DNA from: an uncultured Gammaproteobacteria bacterium
Lineage (GTDB): Bacteria; Pseudomonadota; Gammaproteobacteria; Steroidobacterales; XN24
NCBI GenBank assembly: GCA_937924335.1
Contig: CALDWW010000034.1
Span: forward strand, 1-39,443
Length of the DNA: 39,443 nucleotides
Direction of reading: 5' to 3'
Below are positions 24,471 to 33,970 of the stretch, piece by piece. A program made the translations under genes and the position numbers. Position 1 is the stretch's first letter. Each line of letters opens with the position of its first letter. The notes under the pieces were generated by a model. That model had not been told where the DNA came from. It was given only the letters and a program-made list of their open reading frames with translations, and did no database searches.

Positions 24471-26147
24471 TCAGCCGGTAATTTCCGGAAGGCTCATCTT
24501 CTCAAGGAACGCGGGCCAGCGCGGGTCATCGAACAGGCTCTTCAGGAACTGATCACCCAGAATTTGTGACAATCCCGGGTCGCCTTCCTCATAGGCCTTG
24601 TCCAGCCAGTGAAATGCCTCGTCTACTTCATCGCGGTGACCATAAATGGTGGCGACCTGAACCGCTCCGTCGTGCTGAAAAGAGTCAATAAACTGGGCCA
24701 GCACTTCGTCGGCCTCGGCCTTGCGCTGCAACGCGAACAATGCCATCGCCTTACCTGCTTCACGCCACAAACGATCAGGATCCAGCTCGGCTTCGTCCAG
24801 AGCCGCCTGTGGATCGCCTTCCAGCAGCCGGGTACAGGCGATCAGATAGTGTGTACCGGCACGACCCGGGCTGAGTGACAGTTCCTTACTGAACGCCTCT
24901 CGTGCTTCATCCTGGCGGCCGTGTTTCGACAATGTGAGTCCAAGGTAGTGGTAGCCGCTGGTGCGCAGGGGGTCGAGCGCGATGAGCTGCCGAAATCGGG
25001 CGATTGCCTCGTCGAAGCGGCCCAATGCCATCGCTACCAGTCCCGCCTGCAGAACCGACTGCGCATCACTGGGGGCAAGGTCCAGGGCTCGTTGGGTAGC
25101 AGCCTCCGCGCCGGCCCAGTCCCAGTCATACAACAGTTTTATGCTAGCCATGCCGGCATGGGCTTCCGCCAGCGTGTTGTCCAGGGCCAGGGCTCGTTCG
25201 CCTGCCTCGCGGGCCCGCGCGACCCCTTCCTGAATAGAATAGATTCCGTGATAACCGGTCTGCCAGACAACCGTGTAGGACAGACCACTCCAGGCGGGAG
25301 CATATTCCGGGTCAAGTTCGAGCGCCCGTTCGAATGCATCGTGGGCCTTTCCCATGCTCTCGCGATCAGCGCGTTCCAGGAAGTAGTTGCCTTGCAGATA
25401 CAGCGCGTAGGCCTCCGGACTGGTCTCACGGGCCTTCGGGGCCTCACCGAGGAGACTGATCTTCAGGGCGTCCACCACGGCGTGCGCAATCTCATCCTGC
25501 ACCGAGAAGATGTCTTCCAGCGTTCGATCAAACGTCTCCGACCACAGGTGGTAGCCATCGCCAGCCTTGATCAACTGGGCGGTGACACGTACCTGATCGC
25601 CGGCCTTGCGTACGCTGCCTTCCAGAATATTGGCGACAGAGAGCTTGCCGGCGACACTGCGGATATCTTCGTCCTTGCCCTTGAAGGAAAAGGAGGAGGT
25701 GCGCGCCGCAACGTGCAGCTCAGGTATCTGCGCCAACATGTTCAGCAACTCCTCGGACAGGCCGTCGGAAAAGTACTCCTGCTCGGGGTCGGAACTCATG
25801 TTGACGAAAGGCAGGACAGCGATCGATTGACTGGAAGGCGGCTCATGGTTCGCCGACTGCTCAAACGGAGGAGGTCCGTTGGCGCCAGCAGAAAACTTGC
25901 CCTTCGCGACATCCCGCTTCAGACCATCTGGTGTTATCTCGAACGCCCAGGCTCCAATCAGCACAAGTGGGAAACCGAGCAGGATCAGGATCGTGAACAT
26001 CTGCACGACCCAGTCGGGTGCGCCGAAAGTATCCGCGGCGAAGCCCGCCACCTCCGCCAGGACCCAGCCGACGGCTACATAAATGGCAGCCACCCTTATG
26101 ACGTGGCGGCGTTTGAGTTCCTGGAAGAAGTGAAGCATAGATGGCAT
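24471..26147 (-). CDS. Membrane-anchored FlgO-like/TPR protein (paralogue B)
   Basis: With ATG 26147 the protein has 558 residues; an ATG at 26138 is also possible and an upstream one at 26279 adds residues unlike the paralogues. It starts with FQELKRRHVIRVAAIYVAV and two helices, then the FlgO-like domain (SIAVLPFVNMSSDPEQEYFS, AARTSSFSFKGKDEDI, LEGSVRKAGDQVRV, WSETFDRTLEDIFSVQ). The C-terminal half is a chain of TPR repeats (for example AFERALELDPEYAPAWSGL). No catalytic motif is present. It is divergent from paralogue C. Function unknown; the family is generally membrane-bound with a periplasmic repeat domain. Confidence 0.85.
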   Translation of the reverse strand: MPSMLHFFQELKRRHVIRVAAIYVAVGWVLAEVAGFAADTFGAPDWVVQMFTILILLGFPLVLIGAWAFEITPDGLKRDVAKGKFSAGANGPPPFEQSANHEPPSSQSIAVLPFVNMSSDPEQEYFSDGLSEELLNMLAQIPELHVAARTSSFSFKGKDEDIRSVAGKLSVANILEGSVRKAGDQVRVTAQLIKAGDGYHLWSETFDRTLEDIFSVQDEIAHAVVDALKISLLGEAPKARETSPEAYALYLQGNYFLERADRESMGKAHDAFERALELDPEYAPAWSGLSYTVVWQTGYHGIYSIQEGVARAREAGERALALDNTLAEAHAGMASIKLLYDWDWAGAEAATQRALDLAPSDAQSVLQAGLVAMALGRFDEAIARFRQLIALDPLRTSGYHYLGLTLSKHGRQDEAREAFSKELSLSPGRAGTHYLIACTRLLEGDPQAALDEAELDPDRLWREAGKAMALFALQRKAEADEVLAQFIDSFQHDGAVQVATIYGHRDEVDEAFHWLDKAYEEGDPGLSQILGDQFLKSLFDDPRWPAFLEKMSLPEITG

Positions 26148-26633
26148 CAAGCCTGTCTGGCCTGCGTTGGTCGGGACGATCATATAGCAGAGGGTGGTGC
26201 ATGAGTACCGATTTGCCCCCCGGTTGAACTCCGGACAAGGAGCGCGCGCTGCTGGACGGCTGCGAGATGCGTTGGGCATTCCATCGGCCGACGCCTCCGC
26301 TCTCGAGAACGATCTCCCGGCAGTTAATGGCGAAACTCCCCGACGGGTCGACCGGAGTCGTCGGTGGCAGGGCCATGCCTGCCTGAAAGCAGACTGTCAC
26401 GCTGGCGACTGCCCAGACCCCACCTCGCACTTCTCTTAGTGGCTGCTTCCGACCCAAAGCGGACTTTGGCTTTCGACCAGAGCAGGCGGAGGGTTTCCGC
26501 CAGTCATTGTTGGCACCAGATAGGAGAGCGCCGCTCCGAAAATTGGGAAATCTTTGCTCGCTAGCCTACTTTTTAGAGTGACAGGGGTTTCCCTGGCAGT
26601 TTTGCACAACTCCAGTGATGGGGCGGACGATTC
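26148..26633. other. Divergent intergenic region between two TPR genes, with a family 3 repeat
   Basis: The 486 bases separate the paralogue B and C starts. They include GGCTGCTTCCGACCCAAAGC at 26441-26460, followed by GGAC, and a related TGCCTGAAAGCAGAC block near 26381-26395. The promoters of both genes must lie here; an AT-richer stretch before 26634 is a candidate. No gene is supported. Confidence 0.5.
26441..26464. repeat. Family 3 repeat (CTGCTTCCGACCCAAAGCGGAC)
   Basis: The unit can fold on itself (TCTGCTT with AAGCGGA, allowing G-T). Copies or near-copies occur at 28551-28570, 37263-37285, 38521-38538 and 38584-38609, all between genes in the right part of the window. Confidence 0.55.
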
Positions 26634-28406
26634 GTGAAATGGGTTAGCGAATTCTTACGCGAGATGAGACGCCGCCGCGTTTTCAGAATGGCGGCGGTCT
26701 ACATCGTCTCAGCATGGGTCCTCGTGCAAGTGGCGGATCTGTTGTTTGCGGCTCTTGAAATCCGGGAGGCAGCTCTTCGTTACGTCTGGATGGTGCTTCT
26801 CTCAGGATTTCCTCTGGCACTCGTTTTCAGCTGGAAATATGACATCACCTCAGAGGGCATCAGGCGCACTCCCCCAAACTCCGGAGTTGCACCACAGAAT
26901 TTGTCGCTCCGCCGATCCGACTATCTGCTTCTCGCCGGACTCCTGACTGTTGCCGTTTTCGCGGTTGCCAACTTTTCAGCGCGTGTCATGGAAGAACAGG
27001 CCGCCATCGATCTGGCCCCGCTGACGCGCGAAATCGACCCGCATTCGATAGCAGTGCTGCCACTCGAAAATCTCTCCCCGGATCAGGAGCAGGAATACTT
27101 TGCCGTCGGCATGCACGAGTCGCTGATCAACAGCATCAGTAAGGTGACCGCGCTGCAGGTCACGTCCCGAACGTCTGCGAGCCGCGTTGACAAGCGGCTG
27201 ACCATGCCGATGATCGGCCGCACACTAGGCGTGGCGAATCTCATCGAGGGCTCCGTTTTCCGCGAAGGTAACCGGGTGCGGGTCGTCGTGCAGTTGATCG
27301 ATGCGGCCTCCGATCGGCACATATGGGCGGAATCCTACGAACGGGATTTCTCCGATGTGCTTGCCCTTCAGGCTGATATCGCACGCGCCGTTTCGCGGGC
27401 TATCCAGGTTCAGCTGACAACCCAGGACGAACAGGGCCTGGCGCGCTCATTGCAGATTCGGCCGGCGACATTCGAGTCGTATCTCCGAGCCATGTTCCAG
27501 TTCCGCAAGGAAACCATGAGAGGGACACGAAAGGGAATCGAGATCCTCGAGGAGGCCGTGGAAAACGACCCCACCAGTGCCCTGGCTTATGCCGCGCTCG
27601 CTCAGGGTTACAGCGAGCTGGGGCACAGTGCCTTTCCGGTAAAGGGAGCCTATGCGCGCGCCAAAGCGGCGGCGGACAAGGCAATGGAATTGGACGATGG
27701 TCTGGCCGAGTCTCATCTCGCGGTCGGCATGTACAAGCAGTACTACGAACAGGATTGGGCAGGCGCGGAAGCCGCGCTCACACGAGCGCTGGAACTCAAC
27801 CCGAGCCTGGCGGACGGCTGGTACCATTTGGCCTGGCTGCTCGAGCTATTCGGTCGGGACGACGAATCCATCGCCGCCGGCGAGCGCTCCGTGGAATTGA
27901 GCCCCCTGTCTCCTTTCTACATCAGCTGGCTGGCTGATCAGTACCGTGACGCCGGGGAATATGAAAAGGCGATCGAGCTGGCCGAAACCGTGCTTCGGCT
28001 CAGTCCCGACTATCCCGTCGCCTGGCTCGTGTTGGGCAATGCTCTTGGGGAACAGGGCCGTTTCGAAGAAGCCATCGAAGCCCACAGTCACCTGGGCGAC
28101 AGCGAGTTCTGGTCCTGGGCGCTTGGCTATACCTACGCGATGGCCGGTCAGAAGGACAAGACACGGGAGATTCTCGACGGCATCGAACGCAGACCCGAAA
28201 ATGGGCTACCGCTGGCGTTGATATATGCATCGCTGGGCGACGCCGAGGAGGCGTTGTACTGGCTCGACCAGGTGGCCGAGAACCGCGACCCGTGGTACCC
28301 GTGGTTAGTCGCCTGGTTCCCGCAGTTCAGGACCTTGCACGATGATCCGCTGGTCATCGCCCGGGCACAGGAACTTGGAGTGCCCTTGCTGGACCGCCCG
28401 AATTAG
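26634..28406 (+). CDS. Membrane-anchored FlgO-like/TPR protein (paralogue C)
   Basis: The GTG at 26634 starts a 590-residue protein. It begins with FLREMRRRRVFRMAAVYIV and has membrane helices near 22-42 and 53-70, plus a third hydrophobic stretch near 98-116 that the paralogues lack. The FlgO-like domain is at about 135-270 (SIAVLPLENLSPDQEQEYFA, VTSRTSASR, IEGSVFREGNRVRV, WAESYERDFSDVLALQ). TPR units fill the rest. The sequence is diverged from paralogues A and B, so the copies are not recent duplicates. No DNA-binding or catalytic domain is visible. A GGGGCGGA sequence about 12 bases upstream is a possible weak ribosome site. Confidence 0.85.
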   Translation: MKWVSEFLREMRRRRVFRMAAVYIVSAWVLVQVADLLFAALEIREAALRYVWMVLLSGFPLALVFSWKYDITSEGIRRTPPNSGVAPQNLSLRRSDYLLLAGLLTVAVFAVANFSARVMEEQAAIDLAPLTREIDPHSIAVLPLENLSPDQEQEYFAVGMHESLINSISKVTALQVTSRTSASRVDKRLTMPMIGRTLGVANLIEGSVFREGNRVRVVVQLIDAASDRHIWAESYERDFSDVLALQADIARAVSRAIQVQLTTQDEQGLARSLQIRPATFESYLRAMFQFRKETMRGTRKGIEILEEAVENDPTSALAYAALAQGYSELGHSAFPVKGAYARAKAAADKAMELDDGLAESHLAVGMYKQYYEQDWAGAEAALTRALELNPSLADGWYHLAWLLELFGRDDESIAAGERSVELSPLSPFYISWLADQYRDAGEYEKAIELAETVLRLSPDYPVAWLVLGNALGEQGRFEEAIEAHSHLGDSEFWSWALGYTYAMAGQKDKTREILDGIERRPENGLPLALIYASLGDAEEALYWLDQVAENRDPWYPWLVAWFPQFRTLHDDPLVIARAQELGVPLLDRPN

Positions 28407-28688
28407 GGGTCGGACTCCACCATTGACCTCCTGCTGAATCCAGGCAGGTGACCAAACCGGAGACATCTGCCTGATGCTGTCAGCTTCTTGGGGTCGATAG
28501 CAGCCGTTCGGCTGAGCTGCTGATCGGACCGCCGCCAGGTCCTCCCGAAGAGTCTGCTTCCGACTTGAGACGGCTGTTCAGTCGCGGATGTGTTGAGGGC
28601 CGGGAGATGGGTCCTTCAGCGGAGGGCCGAAGATACCTACGCGTCCTATCTCTGCCGGGCTTCCGGCTATCCATGGCGGCGATCTTGT
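28407..28688. other. Intergenic region between convergent genes
   Basis: It contains GGGGTCGGACTCC at 28407-28419, a distant family 1 form directly after the paralogue C stop, and AGTCTGCTTCCGACTTGAG (family 3) at 28551-28569. A small hairpin CAGCC-GTTC-GGCTG lies near 28500. No gene is supported. Confidence 0.45.
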
Positions 28689-29834
28689 TCAGGTGCCGCG
28701 CAGGTACGGCAACAGCAGTTTCGAATCTTGCAGGGCGCGGCGGGTGTTGTGGCCAGCGTAGGGGCCGAGTCGGGTGCGAATCTCCTGCCTGGCATCCCAT
28801 ACCCGCACGCACATGGATGCGAACTCCCTGGCCTCCAGCGAGCGCCAGTCGACGGCCAGCTCCGGTGAGCCGGTACGGTCCATCAGGTCAATCTGACGCG
28901 GCTCGTAGGCCAGCGCGATCGTGGGGGTCGCCTGACTCAAGGCGAAGACTGTCGACGACAGTCGGCTGGAGATCACCATTTCGGACCGGCCAAGGAGATC
29001 AATGAGAGCTGTCACGCTGAGTTTTGGCAGGAGATGGATCCGTTCAGGCGTCTCGGTCTGTCGGCCCAGCATCGCCGTCATGGCCTGATCGTCCTCAAGG
29101 TCGGGATGCATCGGGATGACCAGAAGTTGTGCCATCCGGAGGAGTTCGGCGGCGGCCATCGAGAGCGCCTGGTCAGCATTCCTGACATGATCCGCGGTGA
29201 ATTGGTGATCACGCTTCACCCACGCCGGCGCATTCTCGTCGATAAAGCGTGTCGTGACGCAGATGATCGGCGTGGCGCGGTCGATACCCAGGCCGGCCAG
29301 GTATCCGTCTAGCCGTTCGCCCCGGGTCTCGTTCAATACCGCTCGGGTATCCACAATCAGGTGTATCGGCACGTGAATGCCAAGCCGTCGCAAGGTGCCT
29401 TCGGCGATCCGTTCCCGAACGGCGATGAACTCCAGTCGATTCAACAGCCTCCGGTAGATCGAGCGTCCCCACCTGGTCTTGAGGTCGAAGATCGTCACGC
29501 CGTAGGCCACGATGGGTTTTCGCAATGTGACCGCGCAGGCGAAAACAAACAGACAACCCAGCGCTTGCCTCCAGTGCTCGAAGAATGGTGCGCCCACCAC
29601 GACGACGACATCGGATGCGGCCAGCCGGCGGATGCTGCCGGGAAGATTGGCGAGCCGGATCTGGCGTATGTCAGGGTAGTTGCGAGTGGCTTCCTCCCTC
29701 GGTCGGGATAGCAGGGCGAGGTCGCAGTCCGGGTCTAGTGAACGCAGCAGCGTCGCCACTGCGAGCAACTGGGCCTCATCACCGAGTTTGGCGAAGGAAG
29801 TTCCCCAGAGTGTCACCTTGGTCACGATCGTCAC
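28689..29834 (-). CDS. Polysaccharide pyruvyl transferase family protein
   Basis: The 381-residue protein fits the CsaB/WcaK-like pyruvyl transferase family: an N-terminal GDEAQLLAVATLLR segment like the GDEAIL motif, two Rossmann-like halves, ICVTTRFIDE in the middle and the C-terminal SSRLSSTVFALSQATPTIALAYEPRQ block that corresponds to the conserved S-R-L-H..A..G.P.I region (here with S in place of H). It would transfer pyruvate from PEP to a sugar of an exopolysaccharide. It is the last gene of the minus-strand operon, 18 bases after the flippase-like gene. The N-terminal hydrophobic segments look like fold strands rather than membrane helices. Confidence 0.85.
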   Translation of the reverse strand: MTIVTKVTLWGTSFAKLGDEAQLLAVATLLRSLDPDCDLALLSRPREEATRNYPDIRQIRLANLPGSIRRLAASDVVVVVGAPFFEHWRQALGCLFVFACAVTLRKPIVAYGVTIFDLKTRWGRSIYRRLLNRLEFIAVRERIAEGTLRRLGIHVPIHLIVDTRAVLNETRGERLDGYLAGLGIDRATPIICVTTRFIDENAPAWVKRDHQFTADHVRNADQALSMAAAELLRMAQLLVIPMHPDLEDDQAMTAMLGRQTETPERIHLLPKLSVTALIDLLGRSEMVISSRLSSTVFALSQATPTIALAYEPRQIDLMDRTGSPELAVDWRSLEAREFASMCVRVWDARQEIRTRLGPYAGHNTRRALQDSKLLLPYLRGT

Positions 29835-29852
29835 TCCTGCGGAGAGACCGGG

Positions 29853-30878
29853 TTAGCGCTGCCCAGAGTTTGAGCTTCCGCCATCCGAGTCTTCACTGTT
29901 AATTGACCACCTGGCCCAGCCCAGGAGCAGGGCGCCCTGATATACACCGCCGATCAACGCGAAGACGATAACGTTGCTAAACATTAGCAGGCCGAGCCCG
30001 ATGGCGGCATCGGCGCTGACCCCGTAGGCTCCCAGCATGAGGACCAGGCCGGTTTCCTGAACGCCGACTCCGTGGATCGAGATCGGCAGCTGGCGGATCA
30101 GGACAAGCGCGCTGCGCGCCCAGACCAACGTCAGGAGTGGCAACAAGATGCCGATTGCGGCTGCGAAAAGGCCGAATCTCACCATGCCGATCCCGGCGGC
30201 GACGGTTGAGGCGGACAGTATCGAGAGATGCTGCTTGAGGCCGAACCGGCGGAAGGCTGCGAGGGAATCCACCAGTGTCCCCATGCTCCTGTTAATTCGT
30301 TGAGGCAGGATCCTGCGACCAAGCCCAAGCACCATGCGGTCGAGGACAGCGCCAGGCCGCGGCAGGAAGAGCAGGACAAATGTCGTCAGCATCAGGATTG
30401 CGATAGAAAATCCGATGATCGTCAGGAACGCCGAGTTCCACGGGTTGCTCAAGGACAAGGCCACGGTGCCGGCGACGACCCATGGCGCCAGAATCATGAT
30501 CCGGTTGTAAGCGATCGCAGTGATCACGCTCGTCTTCTCTCCGGTAGCGGCCGCAAGATTTGCCCACTTGGCTGCGGCCGACATCAGATCGCCGGGCATC
30601 AGGAACCCGTAGAAGACACTCTGCGCGTTCGCCAGGTAAATCCGTGCGAGGCTGACCCGCAGGCCCGCGCCGCGCATGATCAGCTGCATCTGAAACGCGC
30701 TGACCAGGTGCGCGAAGAGTCCGGTACACCACGCTAGCACAACCAAACCGAGATCGGCCTGGACGAGCTGGTGGCCGATCGACTTCCAGCCGACCGCGCT
30801 TGCCAACGCACCCAGCAGTGCGATGGAAAGTCCGAGCCTGAGAAGCCAGGATACGACACGGCGGCTACGCAAGTTCAT
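29853..30878 (-). CDS. Flippase-like integral membrane protein (LPG synthase TM domain/UPF0104)
   Basis: The 341-residue protein starts at ATG 30878, whose ATGA overlaps the stop of the GT4 gene. It has about eight helices and matches the lysylphosphatidylglycerol synthase TM/AglD-like superfamily: SVFYGFLMPGDLMSAAAKW near residue 91, and RQLPISIHGVGVQETG in the C-terminal part, a typical conserved loop. Upstream in-frame codons to 31076 overlap the GT4 gene in full and are not used. Such proteins are often found in polysaccharide and glycolipid clusters and are suspected of moving lipid-linked glycans; the exact role here is inferred. Confidence 0.87.
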   Translation of the reverse strand: MNLRSRRVVSWLLRLGLSIALLGALASAVGWKSIGHQLVQADLGLVVLAWCTGLFAHLVSAFQMQLIMRGAGLRVSLARIYLANAQSVFYGFLMPGDLMSAAAKWANLAAATGEKTSVITAIAYNRIMILAPWVVAGTVALSLSNPWNSAFLTIIGFSIAILMLTTFVLLFLPRPGAVLDRMVLGLGRRILPQRINRSMGTLVDSLAAFRRFGLKQHLSILSASTVAAGIGMVRFGLFAAAIGILLPLLTLVWARSALVLIRQLPISIHGVGVQETGLVLMLGAYGVSADAAIGLGLLMFSNVIVFALIGGVYQGALLLGWARWSINSEDSDGGSSNSGQR

Positions 30879-32047
30879 CGTGGCGCCATCAGGGATCCTC
30901 CCCGTCCGTCCGTCCGGCTGGGAGTCGGGCCGGTGGATTGCGGGCCGGATTGTCCGGTCAGCTCCGCATAGAGCTCCAGGTGGCGGGAAATACAGTTGGC
31001 CTCGTTCCAGGTGCCGGCGACGAATTCGGCGGCCGCCTGGCCCTTTTCCTTGCACCGCTCGTCCTGCAGCAGCCAACGGAGACCTTCTGCGTAGTCGTCC
31101 CCCGTCACTCTATAGCCGAAGCGCGACGCGAAATTCTCCGGATCCACTCCGGACAGGATAGCGTTCCCGTAGGCCGCCGCCTCGACGAACGAATAGGGCA
31201 AACCCTCTCGTGCGGAGGTGTTGGCGAGGATCCAGGAGGTTGCATAGTAGTCGGTCACGTTGGGCTTGCCGAAGCGAGACACGAAACCGGTGAGACGAAC
31301 GTTGGCTATGCCTTTTGCGAGGCGGCGCAAGCGCCGGTCGTAGGTCTCGTTGTGTGCCATCCCGACCGCTGTGAAAGACACACCGGGAAAGGTCCGTGCC
31401 AGTTCCAGGAACAGTTCCAGCCTCTTACGCGGATCGAAACGCCCGACGAAGAGTACGGATGGTTCGCTGCTCTTGACCGGCTTCGTCGCCGGGATATCTA
31501 CGGGATAAGGCACGAAACGGGGCCGAATGGATGATCCGTAGATTGCACGGATGCGGTCGTCCAGCGCTGAAGGCGCAGGCGTCAGGACTGCGTCGGCGCG
31601 CCGCACCGACTCCTTGGTCCAGGGGCTGGCTTCGTAGAGCGCTGAGATCGGGAAGAGCAATCGCCGCCGACTGTTCGCGTAGGACAGTTCGAGTATGTGA
31701 TCCCGCCAGCCTCGTGGGTCACGGCAGGTCACTATATGAACCCGGTCCGGCATCGTCTTCTGGGCCCACCGGGTTGCGATGGTCGGCTCTTGTGAATGAT
31801 AGATGTCTGCGTCGACTTCCCGGAAGATCCTTCCGGACGTCATGGTCTCGAACGGACTCACCCCGAGGACCGTGATGCCATCCAGGCTCTCTCTCGATCC
31901 TTGCCCGTGCCTGGATCTACGCGGGACGACTGCGGTGACGTCGAAACCGCTGCGGATCAGCCCGATCCCAAGCGCCCGCGTAGCTGTTCCGAAACCGCCG
32001 ATCTTGCCCCACGCGGCGATCTGCGAGCAGATAAGGCAGACATGCAT
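30875..32047 (-). CDS. Glycosyltransferase family 4 protein
   Basis: The 390-residue GT-B enzyme opens with LICSQIAAWGKIGGFGTATRA, which has the glycine-rich N-terminal loop of GT4. The donor-binding domain has PSVLFVGRFDPRKRLELFLELA and the EGLPYSFVEAAAYGNAI motif, which holds the E-x7-E pair. It probably transfers a nucleotide-activated sugar to a growing polysaccharide at the cytoplasmic membrane. The weak GGCAGAGT sequence precedes the ATG. It is the first gene of the operon GT4, flippase-like, pyruvyl transferase. The donor and linkage cannot be read from the sequence. Confidence 0.92.
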   Translation of the reverse strand: MHVCLICSQIAAWGKIGGFGTATRALGIGLIRSGFDVTAVVPRRSRHGQGSRESLDGITVLGVSPFETMTSGRIFREVDADIYHSQEPTIATRWAQKTMPDRVHIVTCRDPRGWRDHILELSYANSRRRLLFPISALYEASPWTKESVRRADAVLTPAPSALDDRIRAIYGSSIRPRFVPYPVDIPATKPVKSSEPSVLFVGRFDPRKRLELFLELARTFPGVSFTAVGMAHNETYDRRLRRLAKGIANVRLTGFVSRFGKPNVTDYYATSWILANTSAREGLPYSFVEAAAYGNAILSGVDPENFASRFGYRVTGDDYAEGLRWLLQDERCKEKGQAAAEFVAGTWNEANCISRHLELYAELTGQSGPQSTGPTPSRTDGRGGSLMAPR

Positions 32048-32353
32048 TACTCTGCCGGCCTGTTCGGGTCATGCGCGGGCGGCTGACTTTTTTGGTTGTG
32101 ATGCATGTCTCAGCGTCGTTATTTCGAAGAGTTGCCGCATCCTTCATCTTGGAGCAACGCGTGTTCGTAGCTGACCGTCAATGCGGCTGCGGTGCTGTCC
32201 GCCAGCGTGCTGCAATCGTCTTTGTCAGGCCTGCTGACTATGAGTCGTCAGAGGCATTCTATCCATTCAGCGTCGCGCGTTTGTTGACGCCGTTCCGTAT
32301 TTTCCGCCCTGGGGAGCGCTAAACTCAGTACCTTCCCCGGAGTATCGAGAGGA
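32048..32353. other. Divergent intergenic region
   Basis: The 306 bases lie between the polysaccharide operon and the phosphodiesterase-like gene and should hold both promoters. The segment is AT-richer than its neighbours. I see no repeat or gene in it. Confidence 0.5.
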
Positions 32354-33868
32354 ATGGTGGCAGACCGTAAGAAGAGAATGCTCGTGATCGGTATGGACTC
32401 ACTCCCACCAGTCGTGGTGGAGAAGTTCATGAGCGAAGGCCTGTTGCCCAGTTTCTCCCGCTTGTGCGATGACTCTGTGTCTTTCGGGACCATCAATCCG
32501 CCGAACCTCAGCGAGACGGTCTGGCCGAACTACTTTACTGCGTCCGGTCCCGGTCACCATGGCAGGTACTTCAACAGTCAGATCGTTCCAGGTACCTACA
32601 AGACCCGCGAATTCGACAACAAGACGCTCAGAGTCGACCCTTACTGGAGGGCCCTGAGCGATGCAGGACGCCGGGTATTTATCGTCGATGTGCCCAAGTC
32701 ATATGCCTTGGACGGGCTGAACGGAGTTCAGGTCGCCAACTGGGCCAACCACGACCAGGAGAAGGATGCAGGATTTGAGACCTGGCCAATAGATTACAAG
32801 CGACGACTGATTACAGATTATGGCCCCGATCCGGTATCCCCCGACGACTTCGGCGGTAACGGGCCGGCTGATCAGGCCGTGTTCGCCGATGCGCTCGTTA
32901 GCAACATCAAGCGAAAGACGCGTCTTCTGCTCGACCAGATGATGATCGAAGGTTGGGACCATGGGTTGTTCGTCTACGACGACGCCCATCCTGTGTGCCA
33001 CTATGCCTGGCACCTTCATGATCCGGAGCATCCTGATCATAATAGCGAGCTTGCAGCGACTATCGGTGATCCGATCAAGCGCACCTGTCTGGCATTGGAT
33101 GACGCCCTTGGACAGATCATGGCCCGGCTGGATGCCTCGACCCAGCTGCTCGTTTTCCTCAGTCACGGCATCGGGCCGGCCTACCACGCCAGTTACATCG
33201 TCGATGAGATTCTGCGCCGTTTCCAAGGCGCGCCGCGCGCCCGTGGCAAGCCCGTAAACTACCTCCGTGGGCTGTGGAGGGGTATTCCAGTCAGATTCCA
33301 CGACCGGTTGTTGGCGCTGCAGAATGTCGCGCGGAACATGCTGCTCGAACCCGACCGGCGTCGGCGCATGGCGTTCGCGTTACCCGCGGCTGATGACGCG
33401 GGAGCCATAAGGATCAATCTCGTTGGGCGCGAGCGGCACGGCTTGGTCGAGCCCGGTCAAGCGCTCGACGATTACTGCGACCTGCTGGCCTCGCAGTTCA
33501 GGTCAGTCGTAAATGCAGACACTGGCAATCCCATCGTGGCTGACGTGGTCAGGGTGTCGGACTATTGCTCCGGTCCCCAGCTGGATTGTCTGCCGGACTT
33601 GATCGTGAAGTGGGTCGGCAGCGAACCGATCCGTGCGGTTACCGCGCCAGGCATCGGGACTGTCGAATTGCCGCCTCGAAACAGTCGGAAAGGTAGTCAC
33701 ACCGAAGCCGGGATGCTATCCGTATATCGTCAGGGTCAAGGTCCGACGAGGTTCCCGGATCCCATCCGCCTGATCGATATCGCACCGAGTCTGTGTGCAG
33801 TTCACGGCGTCACTCTGCCCCAGGTCGAGGGACACCCGGTCTCCGCACTTGTTGATGCTTTGAACTGA
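32354..33868 (+). CDS. Alkaline-phosphatase-superfamily protein (type I phosphodiesterase-like)
   Basis: The 504-residue protein has the AP-superfamily core: VIGMDSLPP (Asp15 metal ligand), NLSETVWPNYFTASGPGHHG with the probable nucleophile Thr55 and the HG that ends this motif, FVYDDAHPVCHYAWH (Asp209/210, His216) and FLSHGIGP, a variant of the usual SDHG with Ser-His-Gly (His271). No signal peptide is visible, so it may be cytoplasmic. Such enzymes hydrolyse phospho- or sulfo-esters, including glycan-linked ones. GAGAGGA lies directly before the start. It is divergent from the polysaccharide operon and may modify its product; that link is inferred. Confidence 0.82.
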   Translation: MVADRKKRMLVIGMDSLPPVVVEKFMSEGLLPSFSRLCDDSVSFGTINPPNLSETVWPNYFTASGPGHHGRYFNSQIVPGTYKTREFDNKTLRVDPYWRALSDAGRRVFIVDVPKSYALDGLNGVQVANWANHDQEKDAGFETWPIDYKRRLITDYGPDPVSPDDFGGNGPADQAVFADALVSNIKRKTRLLLDQMMIEGWDHGLFVYDDAHPVCHYAWHLHDPEHPDHNSELAATIGDPIKRTCLALDDALGQIMARLDASTQLLVFLSHGIGPAYHASYIVDEILRRFQGAPRARGKPVNYLRGLWRGIPVRFHDRLLALQNVARNMLLEPDRRRRMAFALPAADDAGAIRINLVGRERHGLVEPGQALDDYCDLLASQFRSVVNADTGNPIVADVVRVSDYCSGPQLDCLPDLIVKWVGSEPIRAVTAPGIGTVELPPRNSRKGSHTEAGMLSVYRQGQGPTRFPDPIRLIDIAPSLCAVHGVTLPQVEGHPVSALVDALN

Positions 33869-33970
33869 CAGCGTCCAATCCCGTCCTTTAAGCCGGGATC
33901 TGTTTGATAGCGATCGAATTCCAGTTTCCATCTCCTGGCCCGTGTTATCGTCCGGTGAGAAGGAGGGGGC

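Noticed and set aside
24921..26204. Plus-strand frame of 427 codons opposite TPR paralogue B
   Set aside because: It is an antisense shadow; the minus-strand frame carries the FlgO-like and TPR motifs that match the two paralogues.
30879..31076. N-terminal extension of the flippase-like gene to 31076
   Set aside because: The added 66 residues are Arg/Gly/Pro-rich, lie inside the GT4 gene, and the ATGA overlap at 30875-30878 gives a better start.
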